In this document: piece after piece, positions 1-8,561 of the stretch
Layout of the letters: every line of letters begins with the position of its first letter
Position numbering within the stretch: the first letter of the stretch is position 1
Assembly (NCBI RefSeq): GCF_041468085.1
Contig: NZ_CP121017.1
Location: 1,839,501 to 1,903,500, forward strand
Source of the DNA: Tistrella mobilis
Lineage (GTDB): Bacteria > Pseudomonadota > Alphaproteobacteria > Tistrellales > Tistrellaceae
DNA length: 64,000 nt
Direction: 5' to 3'
Notes under the pieces: generated by a model
Told to the model about the DNA's origin: nothing
Database searches by the model: none
Seen by the model: only the letters and a program-made list of their open reading frames with translations
Program-made: the position numbers and the translations under genes

Positions 1-352
1 TGCCCGGCTGGCGGATGGTCCGGCCATCGCTGGTGGTCGTGGTGCGGCCGTTCTGGCTGCGGGGGTCGGGCAACGGTGCTTCCCCGGGGCGGCGGGGAAG
101 CTGGCCGGGCTGCTGATCGCCGGCGGCCGGGTTGCGGCCGCCGCTTGCATCGCTCTGCACGGCGCCATCCTGCCGGCCACCCGGCCGGCCCGCGACGCCT
201 GCCGTGTTGGCGGGCGGCTGGCCCTGATCCGCTGCACGCCGCTGGCCTGCGCCGTCTCGTCCTCCCGCGCCCTCTCGTCCGCCGGCCGGGCGGCCGTCGA
301 CGGAGGTGCGGATCAGGGCGGCAGGGATGGCAGGCGGGATGATCTCGACCAT
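1..352 (-). CDS. Partial Gly/Pro/Gln-rich protein next to flhG (C-terminus beyond window)
   Basis: An open frame starts at an ATG at 352 and runs off the left edge with no stop in 117 codons. It begins MVEIIPPAIPAALIRT and then becomes a disordered, Gly/Arg/Gln/Pro-rich stretch with no recognisable domain. It lies 98 bp after the flhG stop on the same strand. Two palindromes and a sigma-54-like element stand directly before its start, so it probably belongs to the flagellar regulon and may have its own promoter. Low-complexity Gln/Pro-rich regions are typical of the N-terminal part of hook-length-control (FliK-like) proteins, and a second FliK-like protein is one possibility. The diagnostic C-terminal domain is outside the window, so the function is not assigned. 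Confidence 0.5.
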   Translation of the reverse strand, partial: MVEIIPPAIPAALIRTSVDGRPAGGREGAGGRDGAGQRRAADQGQPPANTAGVAGRPGGRQDGAVQSDASGGRNPAAGDQQPGQLPRRPGEAPLPDPRSQNGRTTTTSDGRTIRQPG

Positions 353-377
353 GGCGTCCCGGGCAGATGCGAGGATG

Positions 378-418
378 ACCCGGCAGATTTTGCCGGGTCA
401 GGGCAGATCTTGCCGGGT
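378..418. promoter_or_regulatory. Paired palindromic sites, GGCA-N5-TGCC core
   Basis: ACCCGGCA (378-385) and TGCCGGGT (391-398) form a perfect 8-bp inverted repeat around GATTT. A second copy, GGCA-GATCT-TGCC, occupies 402-414, with its centre 20 bp (about two helical turns) away. The same core recurs upstream of fliF at 11499-11535. The arrangement resembles enhancer-type sites such as the ftr elements bound by FlbD in Caulobacter. That assignment is inference. Confidence 0.55.
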
Positions 419-423
419 GCCAC

Positions 424-438
424 GCAAGTTTCGTGCAG
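424..438 (-). promoter_or_regulatory. Sigma-54-like promoter element
   Basis: Read on the minus strand the sequence is CTGCACGAAACTTGC. It matches the TGGCACG-N4-TTGC consensus except for the first two positions, one of which is a normally invariant -24 G. Spacing is correct. It lies 72 bp before the start of the partial left-edge gene and 6 bp from the paired palindromes, which would then overlap the transcription start. Confidence 0.35.
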
Positions 439-450
439 GAAACGCCCCCG

Positions 451-1236
451 TCAGATGGCGAGATCGCCGGCGATCTTGTCGACGTCCATCGCCGCCGGGG
501 CGTTGGGGTGGCGGATGGTCAGCGGCGTCTGGCGGCGGATGGCCTCGCGCACCAGCTTGTCCCGCCGCACGATGCCGGCCAGTTTGGGCGCAACGCCCAG
601 GAAGTTCTGGGCGGCGTTGCGCAACGTCTCGTAGGTGCGGAAGCCGCCGGCCTGGCTGTCGGCCATGTTGACCACGATCCGCTGATCGGCTTCGGGATTG
701 TCGCGCAGCATCGCCTTCACGAAGGCATAGGCATCGGTGATCGAGGTCGGCTCGTCGGTGGTGACAACCAGCGCGGTGCCGGCGGTGGCGGCCAGCGCAC
801 GCACGGACTGGTCGAGCCCGGCGGCAAGATCGATCAGTACGGTATCATACTGGCGTGCGGCCTGCACGATGCCGAGGCGCAGCATGGCCACCCGTTCCGC
901 CGGCAGCCGGCCGAGAGAGCCGGAGCCGGATCGGCCGGGCAGGATGTCGAAGCCGCCGGCCTCGTAGCTGCTGATCGCCTCGGCGAAGCCGATCCGGCCG
1001 GTGACGACACCCGCCAGATCCGAGGGCGGCGTCAGCCCCAGCTGGACGTCGACATTGGCAAGGCCCAGATCGCCGTCGAACAGCAGCACCCGCCGCCCGC
1101 GGCGGGCAAGCGCGCCGGCGAGCGTGATCGAAAACCACGTCTTGCCGACGCCCCCCTTGCCGGAGGCGATGGCGACGACGTTGCGGGCGCGCAGCTTCGC
1201 GGCGGGATGTATGTGAACCGAACGGTCGACGTTCAT
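451..1236 (-). CDS. flhG: FlhG, MinD-like ATPase controlling flagellar number
   Basis: This 261-residue protein is a MinD/ParA-type ATPase with a deviant Walker A (SGKGGVGKT, residues 25-33), followed by the LFDGDLGLANVDVQLGL switch region. FlhG acts with FlhF to set the number and position of flagella. Its ATG overlaps the stop codon of flhF by four bases (ATGA), so the two are translationally coupled, which is the standard flhF-flhG order. It is the last gene of the flhA-flhF-flhG run. I call it FlhG rather than MinD because of the neighbours and because no MinC or MinE genes are present. Confidence 0.9.
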   Translation of the reverse strand: MNVDRSVHIHPAAKLRARNVVAIASGKGGVGKTWFSITLAGALARRGRRVLLFDGDLGLANVDVQLGLTPPSDLAGVVTGRIGFAEAISSYEAGGFDILPGRSGSGSLGRLPAERVAMLRLGIVQAARQYDTVLIDLAAGLDQSVRALAATAGTALVVTTDEPTSITDAYAFVKAMLRDNPEADQRIVVNMADSQAGGFRTYETLRNAAQNFLGVAPKLAGIVRRDKLVREAIRRQTPLTIRHPNAPAAMDVDKIAGDLAI

Positions 1237-2543
1237 GGGCGGATCTCGGCGTCTCGGTCGAGCTTGGCGGGGCGGAGGTTCAGCGGATCTCTAAGCAAGA
1301 GTTGCGCCAACCCGGTCGCGCTCAACGGGTTCAGTCCTTCGGAAACATGAGCGGTCACGCTGGCCTCCGACAGCCGGACGCGTGCCGCGGCGGCGGCGCA
1401 GATCACTGCGCCCAACCGCCGGGCACCGTCGAGCCGGGTGCAGATCGCCCGTCTGGGATGCAGCACCGAGAAGGCCGCCCCCTGGTCTGCTGCCTCGAAC
1501 GGGTCGATCCCGGCCGGCAGCACCAGCACGGGTTCCAGTTCGGCCGCATCGATCAGGGTGGCGAGTTCCTCGGTTTCTTCGGTAAAGAAAGGATTCACAC
1601 CGGCGGTATCGACCAGCAGGGTCATCGGCTCGCCCGCCGCCTCGGCCCGGGCACGGGCGGCGACGCGGGCCAGTTCCCGCGACGAACCGGCGACCAGCAG
1701 GTCGATGCCGAGCAGGCCGGTATAGGCCGCCAGCTGTTCCACCCCGCCGGCCCGGATGGTGTCGGCCGTCACCACCGTCAGCCGCCGGCCTTGCGTCAGG
1801 GCGCGGGCGGCGAGCTTGGCGACGGTCACGGTCTTGCCGGCGCCGGCAAGACCGATCAGCGCCAGCGCCTGCGGCCGGCCGGCCGTACGGCCCAGCGGGT
1901 CGAAGCCCACAACCCGGTCCAGCGCCTGGGCCAGCGCCCGGTCCGGGGCTTCCCCCGCCCGCAGCCGTTCGCGGACCATGGCCAGCAGCCGCCGGCCGGT
2001 CTGGCCGCCGATGCCATGGAAGGCCAGTGCCCGTTCGATCTGGGCGAGTTCGGGCGAGACCGCCTTTGCCGCCGCCTCAGGATCCTCTTCGGCCGCTGCC
2101 GCTTCCCGCCGGGCGGTGGCGGCGGCGGCCGGCGTGATCGAGGCGGTTTCCTCACGCTCGAATTCCAGCTCGATCTCGTCGTCCACATCGTCGCGGGGCG
2201 TGCGAAGCTGCGGCCGCGCCGGTGCCGTAACGGGCGGGAGAGCGGGGGCGGGCACCACGGGCGGAACGGGTCTGGGCCCGCTGCGCAGCGGCATTTCGGC
2301 GGCGCCCGGGCGACGGCGGCCCGCGGCGGCGCGGCGTTCGGCCAGCACCGCTTCTGCGGCCGGCACCGCTGCCGGGGCGGCAACCGATGTCCGCGCGGCG
2401 CCGTCCACGGCGGCGGTGACCACGACGCCGCGACCGTCTTCGGCGGGCACGCTGGCAACGATGATCGCATCCTCGCCCAGAACCTTGCGGACCTCGGCGA
2501 GCGCCTGCGCCATGTTGCGGGCCTGGAAGGTCTTCAGCCGCAT
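1233..2543 (-). CDS. flhF: FlhF, SRP-type GTPase for flagellar placement
   Basis: FlhF is a signal-recognition-particle family GTPase that recruits early flagellar components to the cell pole. The 436-residue product begins MRLKTFQARNMAQALAEVR, the usual FlhF N-terminus, and has a charged Ala/Pro-rich linker. The NG domain follows, with P-loop GLAGAGKT near residue 230, DTAGVNPF and TRLDGARR. I use the ATG at 2543 rather than an in-frame GTG at 2549 because GGGAGG sits 7 bases before the ATG but would abut the GTG. The DTAG motif continues as VNPF where many family members have RSPRD, a small local divergence. Confidence 0.92.
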   Translation of the reverse strand: MRLKTFQARNMAQALAEVRKVLGEDAIIVASVPAEDGRGVVVTAAVDGAARTSVAAPAAVPAAEAVLAERRAAAGRRRPGAAEMPLRSGPRPVPPVVPAPALPPVTAPARPQLRTPRDDVDDEIELEFEREETASITPAAAATARREAAAAEEDPEAAAKAVSPELAQIERALAFHGIGGQTGRRLLAMVRERLRAGEAPDRALAQALDRVVGFDPLGRTAGRPQALALIGLAGAGKTVTVAKLAARALTQGRRLTVVTADTIRAGGVEQLAAYTGLLGIDLLVAGSSRELARVAARARAEAAGEPMTLLVDTAGVNPFFTEETEELATLIDAAELEPVLVLPAGIDPFEAADQGAAFSVLHPRRAICTRLDGARRLGAVICAAAAARVRLSEASVTAHVSEGLNPLSATGLAQLLLRDPLNLRPAKLDRDAEIRP

Positions 2544-2679
2544 GGCCACACCTCCCGGCGCCGGTCAACTTCCGCCCCGCGCCCACCAGCCCGGTCACCG
2601 GCCGGGGCACCGGCCCGGGTGATCCCTGCGGTGATCGCTGCCCGAAGGCGTCGGGGCTGAGGCGTCGACAGCAAACTCA

Positions 2680-4833
2680 TCAGATCTGGGCCACCGTTCG
2701 GATGCGGGCGCGGGAGTCGATTTCGTTCTGGGACATGACCACGGTCATCGGCCGGAAGCGCTCGATGATTGAACGGACATAGGGTCTGATCATAGGGCTG
2801 GTCAACAGCACCGGTGTCTCACCCAGCATGGCCTGGCGCTCGAAGCTCTGGCGGACCCGCGAAATGAACTCCTGAAGCTTCGTCGGCGCCATGGCCAGCT
2901 GTTTCTCGTCGCCCTGGCCGACCAGGCTTTCGGCGAAGGCGTGCTCCCAGTCGGGCGAGAGCGTCACGATCGGCACATAGCCCTGTTCCGAGATGACCGA
3001 CGCGCAGATCTGGCGGGCCAGGCGGGCGCGGACATGTTCCGTGATCAGCATGGCCGACTGGGTATAGCTGCAGGCTTCCGACACGCCTTCCAGAATGGTC
3101 GGCAGGTCGCGGATCGAGATGCGTTCGCGCAGCAGGTTCTGCAGCACCCGTTGCAGCCCGCCCACCGTGATCTGGCTGGGCACGATTTCGGCCACCGTCT
3201 TCTGGTGATCGGGGCCCAGATCGTCGAGCAGCTTCTGGGTCTCCAGGCGCGACAGCAGTTCGGGCATGTACTCTTTCACCATCTCGGTCAGATGGGTGGT
3301 GAGCACGGTTGCCGGATCGACCACGGTCAGGCCGCGGAAATGCGCCTCCTCGCGCCGGGTCTCGTCGACCCATTTCGCGGGCAGGCCGAAAGTGGGCTCG
3401 GTGGTCTCTTCGCCGGGCAGCGAGATCGGCTCGCCGCGCGGATCCATCACCAGAAGCATGGCGGGCCGCAGCTCGCCGCGCCCGGCCTCGATCTCCTTCA
3501 CCCGAAGGACATAGGTGTTGGCAGGCAGCTGCATGTTGTCCTGGATGCGCACCGCCGGCATCACGAAGCCCAGATCACCGGCGATCTGGCGGCGCAGCGC
3601 CTTGATCTGTTCGGTCAGCCGGTGCCCGCGCTCTTCCGAGATCAGCGGCAGCAGGCCATAGCCCAGCTCGATGCGCACCAGGTCGATGTGCAGCGCCGAG
3701 GAAATCGGCTCGTCCATCGGCACCGCCGGCGGCGGCAGTTCTGCCTCGGCGGCTTCAACCGCCAGGCGCTGGCCGCGCTTCATCAGCCGCCAGGTCATGA
3801 AACCCAGCACGATCGCGAAGCCCCAGAAGGGCACGGTCGGGATGCCGGGCAGCAGCCCCATGAACAGCAGCAGGCCGGCGGCGACGCCCAGCGCCTTGGG
3901 ATAGCGGCCCAGCTGGCCGATGATCGCCTGGTCGGCGGTGCCGATGACGCCGGATTTGGTGACCAGCAGGCCGGCGCCGGTGGAAATCAGCAGGGCCGGG
4001 ATCTGCGAAACCAGACCGTCGCCGACGGTCAGCAGGGTGTAGCTGCGCAGCGCTTCGTCGAAGCTGATGCCCTGCTGCACCGTGCCGATGATGATGCCGC
4101 CGACCACGTTGATCACGGTGATCAGCAGGCCGGCGATGGCGTCACCGCGCACGAACTTCGCGGCACCGTCCATGGCACCGAAGAAGGTGCTTTCGTCTTC
4201 CAGTTCCTTGCGCCGGGTGCGGGCGGTCGCCTCGTCGATCAGCCCGGCGGAGAGGTCGGCGTCGATGGCCATCTGCTTGCCGGGCATGGCGTCCAGGCTG
4301 AAGCGGGCCGACACTTCGGCGATGCGGCCCGAGCCCTTGGTGATGACCACGAAATTGATCAGCACCAGGATGATGAAGACCACCACGCCGATCAGGAAGT
4401 TGCCGCCCATCACGAACTGGCCGAAGGCCTCGATCACCTGGCCGGCCGCCGCCGTGCCTTCATGGCCATGGCTCAGGATCAGGCGGGTCGAGGCGATGTT
4501 CAACGCCAGGCGGAACATCGTCGAGACCAGAAGGATTGTCGGGAACGAACTGAAATCCAGGGGTTTCTGGATGAACAGCGTGATCAGCAGGATCACCACC
4601 GACAGGCTGATCGACATCGACAGCAGCAGGTCGAGCGTCCAGGTCGGCACCGGAAAGATCATGACGATCAGGATGCCGAGCATGCCCAGCGCGACGACCA
4701 GATCGGCGCTGCCGAGCATGGCGCCCAGCCGGCCGAGCAGACCGCCGCCACCGCCGCCCGGGCCGCCGCCCTGCGGCATGCCGCCGGGGCCGCGTCCGGT
4801 TACGGGTGTCGGAAGACCGCCTCGTTCAGCCAT
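2680..4833 (-). CDS. flhA: FlhA, flagellar type III export gate protein
   Basis: FlhA is the large inner-membrane component of the flagellar export gate. The 717-residue protein has about eight hydrophobic segments in its first half and a cytoplasmic FHIPEP region (RGDAIAGLLITVINVVGG). Its C-terminal half is a soluble domain that docks export chaperones. A short Gly-rich N-terminal extension (GGGPGGGGGG) precedes the first membrane helix. It follows flbD with a 54-bp gap, as in the Caulobacter fliF operon. Length is normal for the family, and the identification is secure. Confidence 0.96.
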   Translation of the reverse strand: MAERGGLPTPVTGRGPGGMPQGGGPGGGGGGLLGRLGAMLGSADLVVALGMLGILIVMIFPVPTWTLDLLLSMSISLSVVILLITLFIQKPLDFSSFPTILLVSTMFRLALNIASTRLILSHGHEGTAAAGQVIEAFGQFVMGGNFLIGVVVFIILVLINFVVITKGSGRIAEVSARFSLDAMPGKQMAIDADLSAGLIDEATARTRRKELEDESTFFGAMDGAAKFVRGDAIAGLLITVINVVGGIIIGTVQQGISFDEALRSYTLLTVGDGLVSQIPALLISTGAGLLVTKSGVIGTADQAIIGQLGRYPKALGVAAGLLLFMGLLPGIPTVPFWGFAIVLGFMTWRLMKRGQRLAVEAAEAELPPPAVPMDEPISSALHIDLVRIELGYGLLPLISEERGHRLTEQIKALRRQIAGDLGFVMPAVRIQDNMQLPANTYVLRVKEIEAGRGELRPAMLLVMDPRGEPISLPGEETTEPTFGLPAKWVDETRREEAHFRGLTVVDPATVLTTHLTEMVKEYMPELLSRLETQKLLDDLGPDHQKTVAEIVPSQITVGGLQRVLQNLLRERISIRDLPTILEGVSEACSYTQSAMLITEHVRARLARQICASVISEQGYVPIVTLSPDWEHAFAESLVGQGDEKQLAMAPTKLQEFISRVRQSFERQAMLGETPVLLTSPMIRPYVRSIIERFRPMTVVMSQNEIDSRARIRTVAQI

Positions 4834-4887
4834 CGGTAGCAGTCCTGGTCATGCGTCCATCCCCCGCCACGGTGTGATCGGCCTTGA

Positions 4888-6399
4888 TCAGCGATCATAG
4901 GCGCCGGAGCGTTCGAAGTCGCCGCCTGCCGGCGGCGGCACCGCCACGCCTTCCTCGGCATAGAGCTTCAGCTTGTTGCGCAGCGTACGGATCGAGATGC
5001 CGAGGATCGTGGCGGCATGGGTGCGGTTGCCCAGGCAGTGCTGGATGGTGTTGATGATCAGGTCGCGTTCCACCTCGGCCACGGTCCGGCCGACCAGGGC
5101 ACGGGTGGCGTCCTCGTCGTCGGCGGTGACCGGTGCGGCCGGGGCCGCCGGGGCGAAGCCCGCCGGCTGGCCATAGGCCACCGGCGGCACGCCATAGGGA
5201 TTGGCATAGGGGTTGTGCGAGGGCACGCTCGCCTGCGGCATGGCAGGGACGCGCTGGGGCTGGAATTCCTGACGACGGGCGGCTGCCGTCGCCAGGTTGG
5301 TGCCGTCGGCCAGCATGATCGCCTCGGCCCCGATCTCGGTGCCGCGCGCCAGCAGCACCGCCCGGTGCATGGTGTTTTCAAGCTCGCGGACATTGCCCGG
5401 CCAGTCATAGGTCAGCAGCAGGCTGCGCGCATCGGGCGACAGCGGCCGGTCGGGCAGGGCGTTGGCGGCCGCATAGCGCTGCACGAAATGATCGGCCAGC
5501 GCCGCCACATCCGAGGGCCGCTCGCGCAGTGACGGCAGGCGCAGATTGACCACGTTCAGGCGGAAATAGAGGTCTTCGCGGAAATTGCCGCGGCGGACCT
5601 CGTCTTCCAGATTGCGGTTGGAGGTGGCGATCAGGCGGATGTCGACCTTGACCGGCCGGGTGCCACCCACCCGGTCGACCTCGCGCTCCTGGATCACACG
5701 CAGCAGCTTGGCCTGCAGGCGCGGGTCCATCTCGCTGATCTCGTCCAGCAGCAGCGTGCCGCCATCGGCCTCTTCGAACTTGCCGACCCGGCGGGCCACG
5801 GCGCCGGTAAAGGCGCCCTTCTCGTGGCCGAACAGCTCGCTTTCCAGCAGGTTTTCGGGAATCGCGGCGCAGTTGACCGACACGAAGCGCTGATCGGCAC
5901 GGCGGCTCTTGCGGTGCAGGAAGCGGGCCATGACCTCCTTACCCGTGCCGCTTTCACCGGTGATCAGCACGGTTGCATCGGCGGGGGCGATCTGTTCGGC
6001 CAGCGACACCACCCGTTCCATGGCCGGGTCGCGGAAGATCAGCGCATGATCTTCGGATGCCACCGCCTCCAGCACCGCCGCGATCAGCTCCGGATCCGGC
6101 GGCAGCGGGATATATTCGCGGGCCCCCGCCTTGATGGCGCGCACTGCCGCCTGGGCATCCGCCCCCACCCCGCAGGCGACGACCGAGACATGAATGCGTT
6201 CCTGTTCAAGGCTGCGGACCAGGCGACCGATGTCGAGACCGACATCGACCATCACCAGCTCTGCCCCATGGCCGGCGCGCAGATGGTCCAATGCCGCTTC
6301 CACGTCGGGAACCTGCGACACCTTGGCGCCGCGCGACACGGCAATGCGCGTCGCCGCGCCGATCTGGCCGCCCAGGGAACCGATGATCAGAAGTCGCAT
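4888..6399 (-). CDS. flbD: FlbD-like sigma-54-dependent flagellar activator
   Basis: The order is a degenerate receiver domain (about residues 1-120), an AAA+ sigma-54 activation domain (Walker A GESGTGKE near 147, and GAFTGA near 207 for contact with sigma-54), a Pro/Ala-rich linker and a Fis-type helix-turn-helix (ATILGISIRTLRNKLK near the C-terminus). Its place between motA/fliN and flhA matches flbD of Caulobacter, which activates late flagellar genes and represses early ones through palindromic sites. The receiver keeps an Asp in MVDVGLD but looks atypical. It is the obvious candidate to bind the GGCA-N5-TGCC palindromes here and to fire the sigma-54 promoter before fliK. The start is supported by AGGAG ten bases upstream. 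Confidence 0.9.
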   Translation of the reverse strand: MRLLIIGSLGGQIGAATRIAVSRGAKVSQVPDVEAALDHLRAGHGAELVMVDVGLDIGRLVRSLEQERIHVSVVACGVGADAQAAVRAIKAGAREYIPLPPDPELIAAVLEAVASEDHALIFRDPAMERVVSLAEQIAPADATVLITGESGTGKEVMARFLHRKSRRADQRFVSVNCAAIPENLLESELFGHEKGAFTGAVARRVGKFEEADGGTLLLDEISEMDPRLQAKLLRVIQEREVDRVGGTRPVKVDIRLIATSNRNLEDEVRRGNFREDLYFRLNVVNLRLPSLRERPSDVAALADHFVQRYAAANALPDRPLSPDARSLLLTYDWPGNVRELENTMHRAVLLARGTEIGAEAIMLADGTNLATAAARRQEFQPQRVPAMPQASVPSHNPYANPYGVPPVAYGQPAGFAPAAPAAPVTADDEDATRALVGRTVAEVERDLIINTIQHCLGNRTHAATILGISIRTLRNKLKLYAEEGVAVPPPAGGDFERSGAYDR

Positions 6400-6513
6400 C
6401 TCGGGGTTACTCCTGCCGCCGTTACGCCCCGGGGGGCATCACCGGCATTCTTGAACCGGAACTCGTCGTCTTGGGGGGCCGTCCCGCATGGGCGGCGGCC
6501 CCTGGCGTCTTGG

Positions 6514-7281
6514 TCAGTCGTAGAACTGGATCCGCTTTGCCGGGGGCAGCATCGCGTTCAAGGTCAGCTCCAGCCGGCGGGGGTTTTCCTGCCGGCCGAT
6601 CGAGGTCGCCCCCGCCAGAAAGATCTGCTTGAACATCTGCTCCTCCATGGAGTTGCGTTCCAGCTTGCCCGCCAGCGGGTTGAATACCATGTTCGCCAGC
6701 ACCGCGCCGTAGAAGGTGGTGAGCAGCGCCACCGCCATTGCCGGGCCGATGGTGCTGGGATCTTCCAGATTGCCCAGCATCTGCACCAGACCCACCAGCG
6801 TGCCGATCAGCCCCATCGCCGGGGCCACCTCGGCCGACCGCTTCAGGATCTGTGCCGACTGCATATGACGGTAGGCCATCTGCGAGATGTCGCGCTTCAG
6901 GATCCGCTCCACGTCCTCCACCGGGATGCCGTCCACCACCATGCTCAACGCCCTGTGCAGGAAGGGTTCGCCTTCCAGCTGGTTCAGTGTCTGCTGCAGG
7001 CCCAGCACGCCCTTGCGCCGGGCCTGATCCGCCAGTTCCACCACCTGCATCGCTGCCTTCGACGGATCGACCGGCTTCGACACCATGGTCTTCACCAGCA
7101 GCTTCTGGGCCCGGATCACCTCGGCCAGAGAGAAGTTGACCATGGTGATGAAGAAGGTGCCGCCGATGACGATCAGGATCGACGGAACGTCGATGAAGGC
7201 GCCGACCGAGCCGCCGAGGATGATGGCCGCCGCCACCAGAAGGAAGCCGACGATAAGGCCGATGACGGTTGCGAGATCCAT
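6514..7281 (-). CDS. motA: MotA/PomA-type flagellar stator subunit
   Basis: This 255-residue membrane protein begins MDLATVIGLIVGFLLVAAA, close to the PomA/MotP style of N-terminus. It has the paired C-terminal helices with EVAPAMGLIGTLVGLVQML and VALLTTFYGAVLANMVFNPLAGKL. MotA-type proteins form the ion channel of the stator with MotB. No motB is present in the window, so the partner must be encoded elsewhere. The gene sits between fliN and flbD, an insertion relative to the Caulobacter operon. Whether it uses protons or sodium cannot be told from this alone. Confidence 0.9.
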   Translation of the reverse strand: MDLATVIGLIVGFLLVAAAIILGGSVGAFIDVPSILIVIGGTFFITMVNFSLAEVIRAQKLLVKTMVSKPVDPSKAAMQVVELADQARRKGVLGLQQTLNQLEGEPFLHRALSMVVDGIPVEDVERILKRDISQMAYRHMQSAQILKRSAEVAPAMGLIGTLVGLVQMLGNLEDPSTIGPAMAVALLTTFYGAVLANMVFNPLAGKLERNSMEEQMFKQIFLAGATSIGRQENPRRLELTLNAMLPPAKRIQFYD

Positions 7282-7381
7282 GAGGTCCTGGGTTCCGGTC
7301 CGGTCCGACGTGGAAGGCGGTGGGGGCGAGGGCAGGCGCTGGAGGTTGACGTCAGAAAAGAACGGTGTGCGGACCGGAAGG

Positions 7382-7735
7382 TCAGCCGCGGTCGGTCTTG
7401 ATGATTTCGGTCATGGTCACGCCCAGCCGGTCTTCCACGACGACCACCTCGCCGCGGGCCACCAGCCGGTCGTTCACGTAGATGTCCACCGCCTCGCCGA
7501 CCTTGCGGTCCAGCTCCACCACCGCGCCGCGGCCCAGCTTCAGCAGCTGGTTCACCTGCATGGTGGCCTTGCCCAGCACCGCCGAAACCTGCACCGGCAC
7601 CTGATAGACGGCTTCGAGGTCGGCGGCACTGCGCGGCACGTCGGGGACCTGCTGGTCCATTTCGTCGCGCGAGCTGTCCCGGCGGCGTTCGCCGTCGAAT
7701 TCTTCGAGGCTCAGATTGTCCTTGTCGTCGGCCAT
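7382..7735 (-). CDS. fliN: FliN, flagellar switch C-ring protein
   Basis: FliN builds the lower C-ring of the motor and takes part in switching and export docking. The 117-residue protein has an acidic N-terminus (MADDKDNLSLEEFDGERR) and a C-terminal SpoA domain: VPVQVSAVLGKATMQVNQLL, then LGRGAVVELDRKVGEAVDIY and the basic VNDRLVARGEVVVVEDRLGV. Length and motif order are typical. It lies between fliH and motA on the same strand. Confidence 0.94.
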   Translation of the reverse strand: MADDKDNLSLEEFDGERRRDSSRDEMDQQVPDVPRSAADLEAVYQVPVQVSAVLGKATMQVNQLLKLGRGAVVELDRKVGEAVDIYVNDRLVARGEVVVVEDRLGVTMTEIIKTDRG

Positions 7736-7809
7736 CGATGATCTCCGCGCCGCGGCGCCGGTTGAGGGGGAAAGAGGGACGGGGTGGGTGAAAGGAGAAG
7801 GTCAGGTGA

Positions 7810-8517
7810 TCATTCGGACGGAGCATGCCCCGGCGTCAAGTGCTGCATGCCGGAACCGTGCCCTGGCGCCGTTGCCTCCGCCAGGGCTTCGTCGATCCTC
7901 TGCAGAATGTCCTCACGCGAGAGCACGGCCATGCCGCCCGGCCAGACCAGCCGGGCGTCGCCCGGCGCGATGCCCGGATCCGCGATCACCCGACACTGGC
8001 CCAGAACGCCTTCCTCGGCCAGCACCGGCGCCACGCGCGCACTCATCACCGCCTCGGCGGCAGGGTGGACATGCAGCACCGCCTCGCCGGTTTCGGCAAT
8101 GCCGGCAATGCAATCACGCAACATGGTCTCGATCCGGTCCAGACGCTGTTCCTCGGTGCAGCCCAGCTTGACCGCGATCATGCGGGCCAGCCGGACCAGA
8201 TCGGCGGTGGTCGCATCCAGCCGGTCGTGCCAGCCATGGATCGCCTCGGCCGACTGGCGTTCCAGCCGCTGGATGGCCTGCAGGGTCTGCTGTTCGATCG
8301 CAGCCATCGCCTGGGCGGCACCTGCCCGCCGGCCTTCCTCGAAGGCGGCGGCCTGTGCCGCGGCGAGCTGGGCTTCCGAGAAGGTCGGCGGCGGCGGCGG
8401 CGGCGGGGGCACGGGCGCGGCTTCGACCACCGGCTCGGGCTTCTTCTTGCGCGGCCGCCCGAAATCGATGTCGTCGTCGAAGCTGACGTCGAAGGTGAAC
8501 TTCTTGTAGCCCGCCAT
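7810..8517 (-). CDS. fliH: FliH-like flagellar export ATPase regulator
   Basis: The 235-residue protein lies exactly where fliH (flbE in Caulobacter) is expected, between fliG and fliN. It begins MAGYKKFTFDVSFDDDIDFG and has a basic PRKKK patch and a proline run (PPPPPPPPTFSEAQLAAAQ). A long Ala/Glu-rich helix with GRRAGAAQAMAAIEQQTLQ follows, then a C-terminal globular part. FliH dimers hold the FliI ATPase at the export gate. FliI itself is not in the window. Sequence conservation of FliH is low, so the call rests on architecture and position. Confidence 0.85.
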   Translation of the reverse strand: MAGYKKFTFDVSFDDDIDFGRPRKKKPEPVVEAAPVPPPPPPPPTFSEAQLAAAQAAAFEEGRRAGAAQAMAAIEQQTLQAIQRLERQSAEAIHGWHDRLDATTADLVRLARMIAVKLGCTEEQRLDRIETMLRDCIAGIAETGEAVLHVHPAAEAVMSARVAPVLAEEGVLGQCRVIADPGIAPGDARLVWPGGMAVLSREDILQRIDEALAEATAPGHGSGMQHLTPGHAPSE

Positions 8518-8561
8518 GTCTCTGCCGTTCCTCCAGGGCCGGATGCCGTGACTGCGGATTC

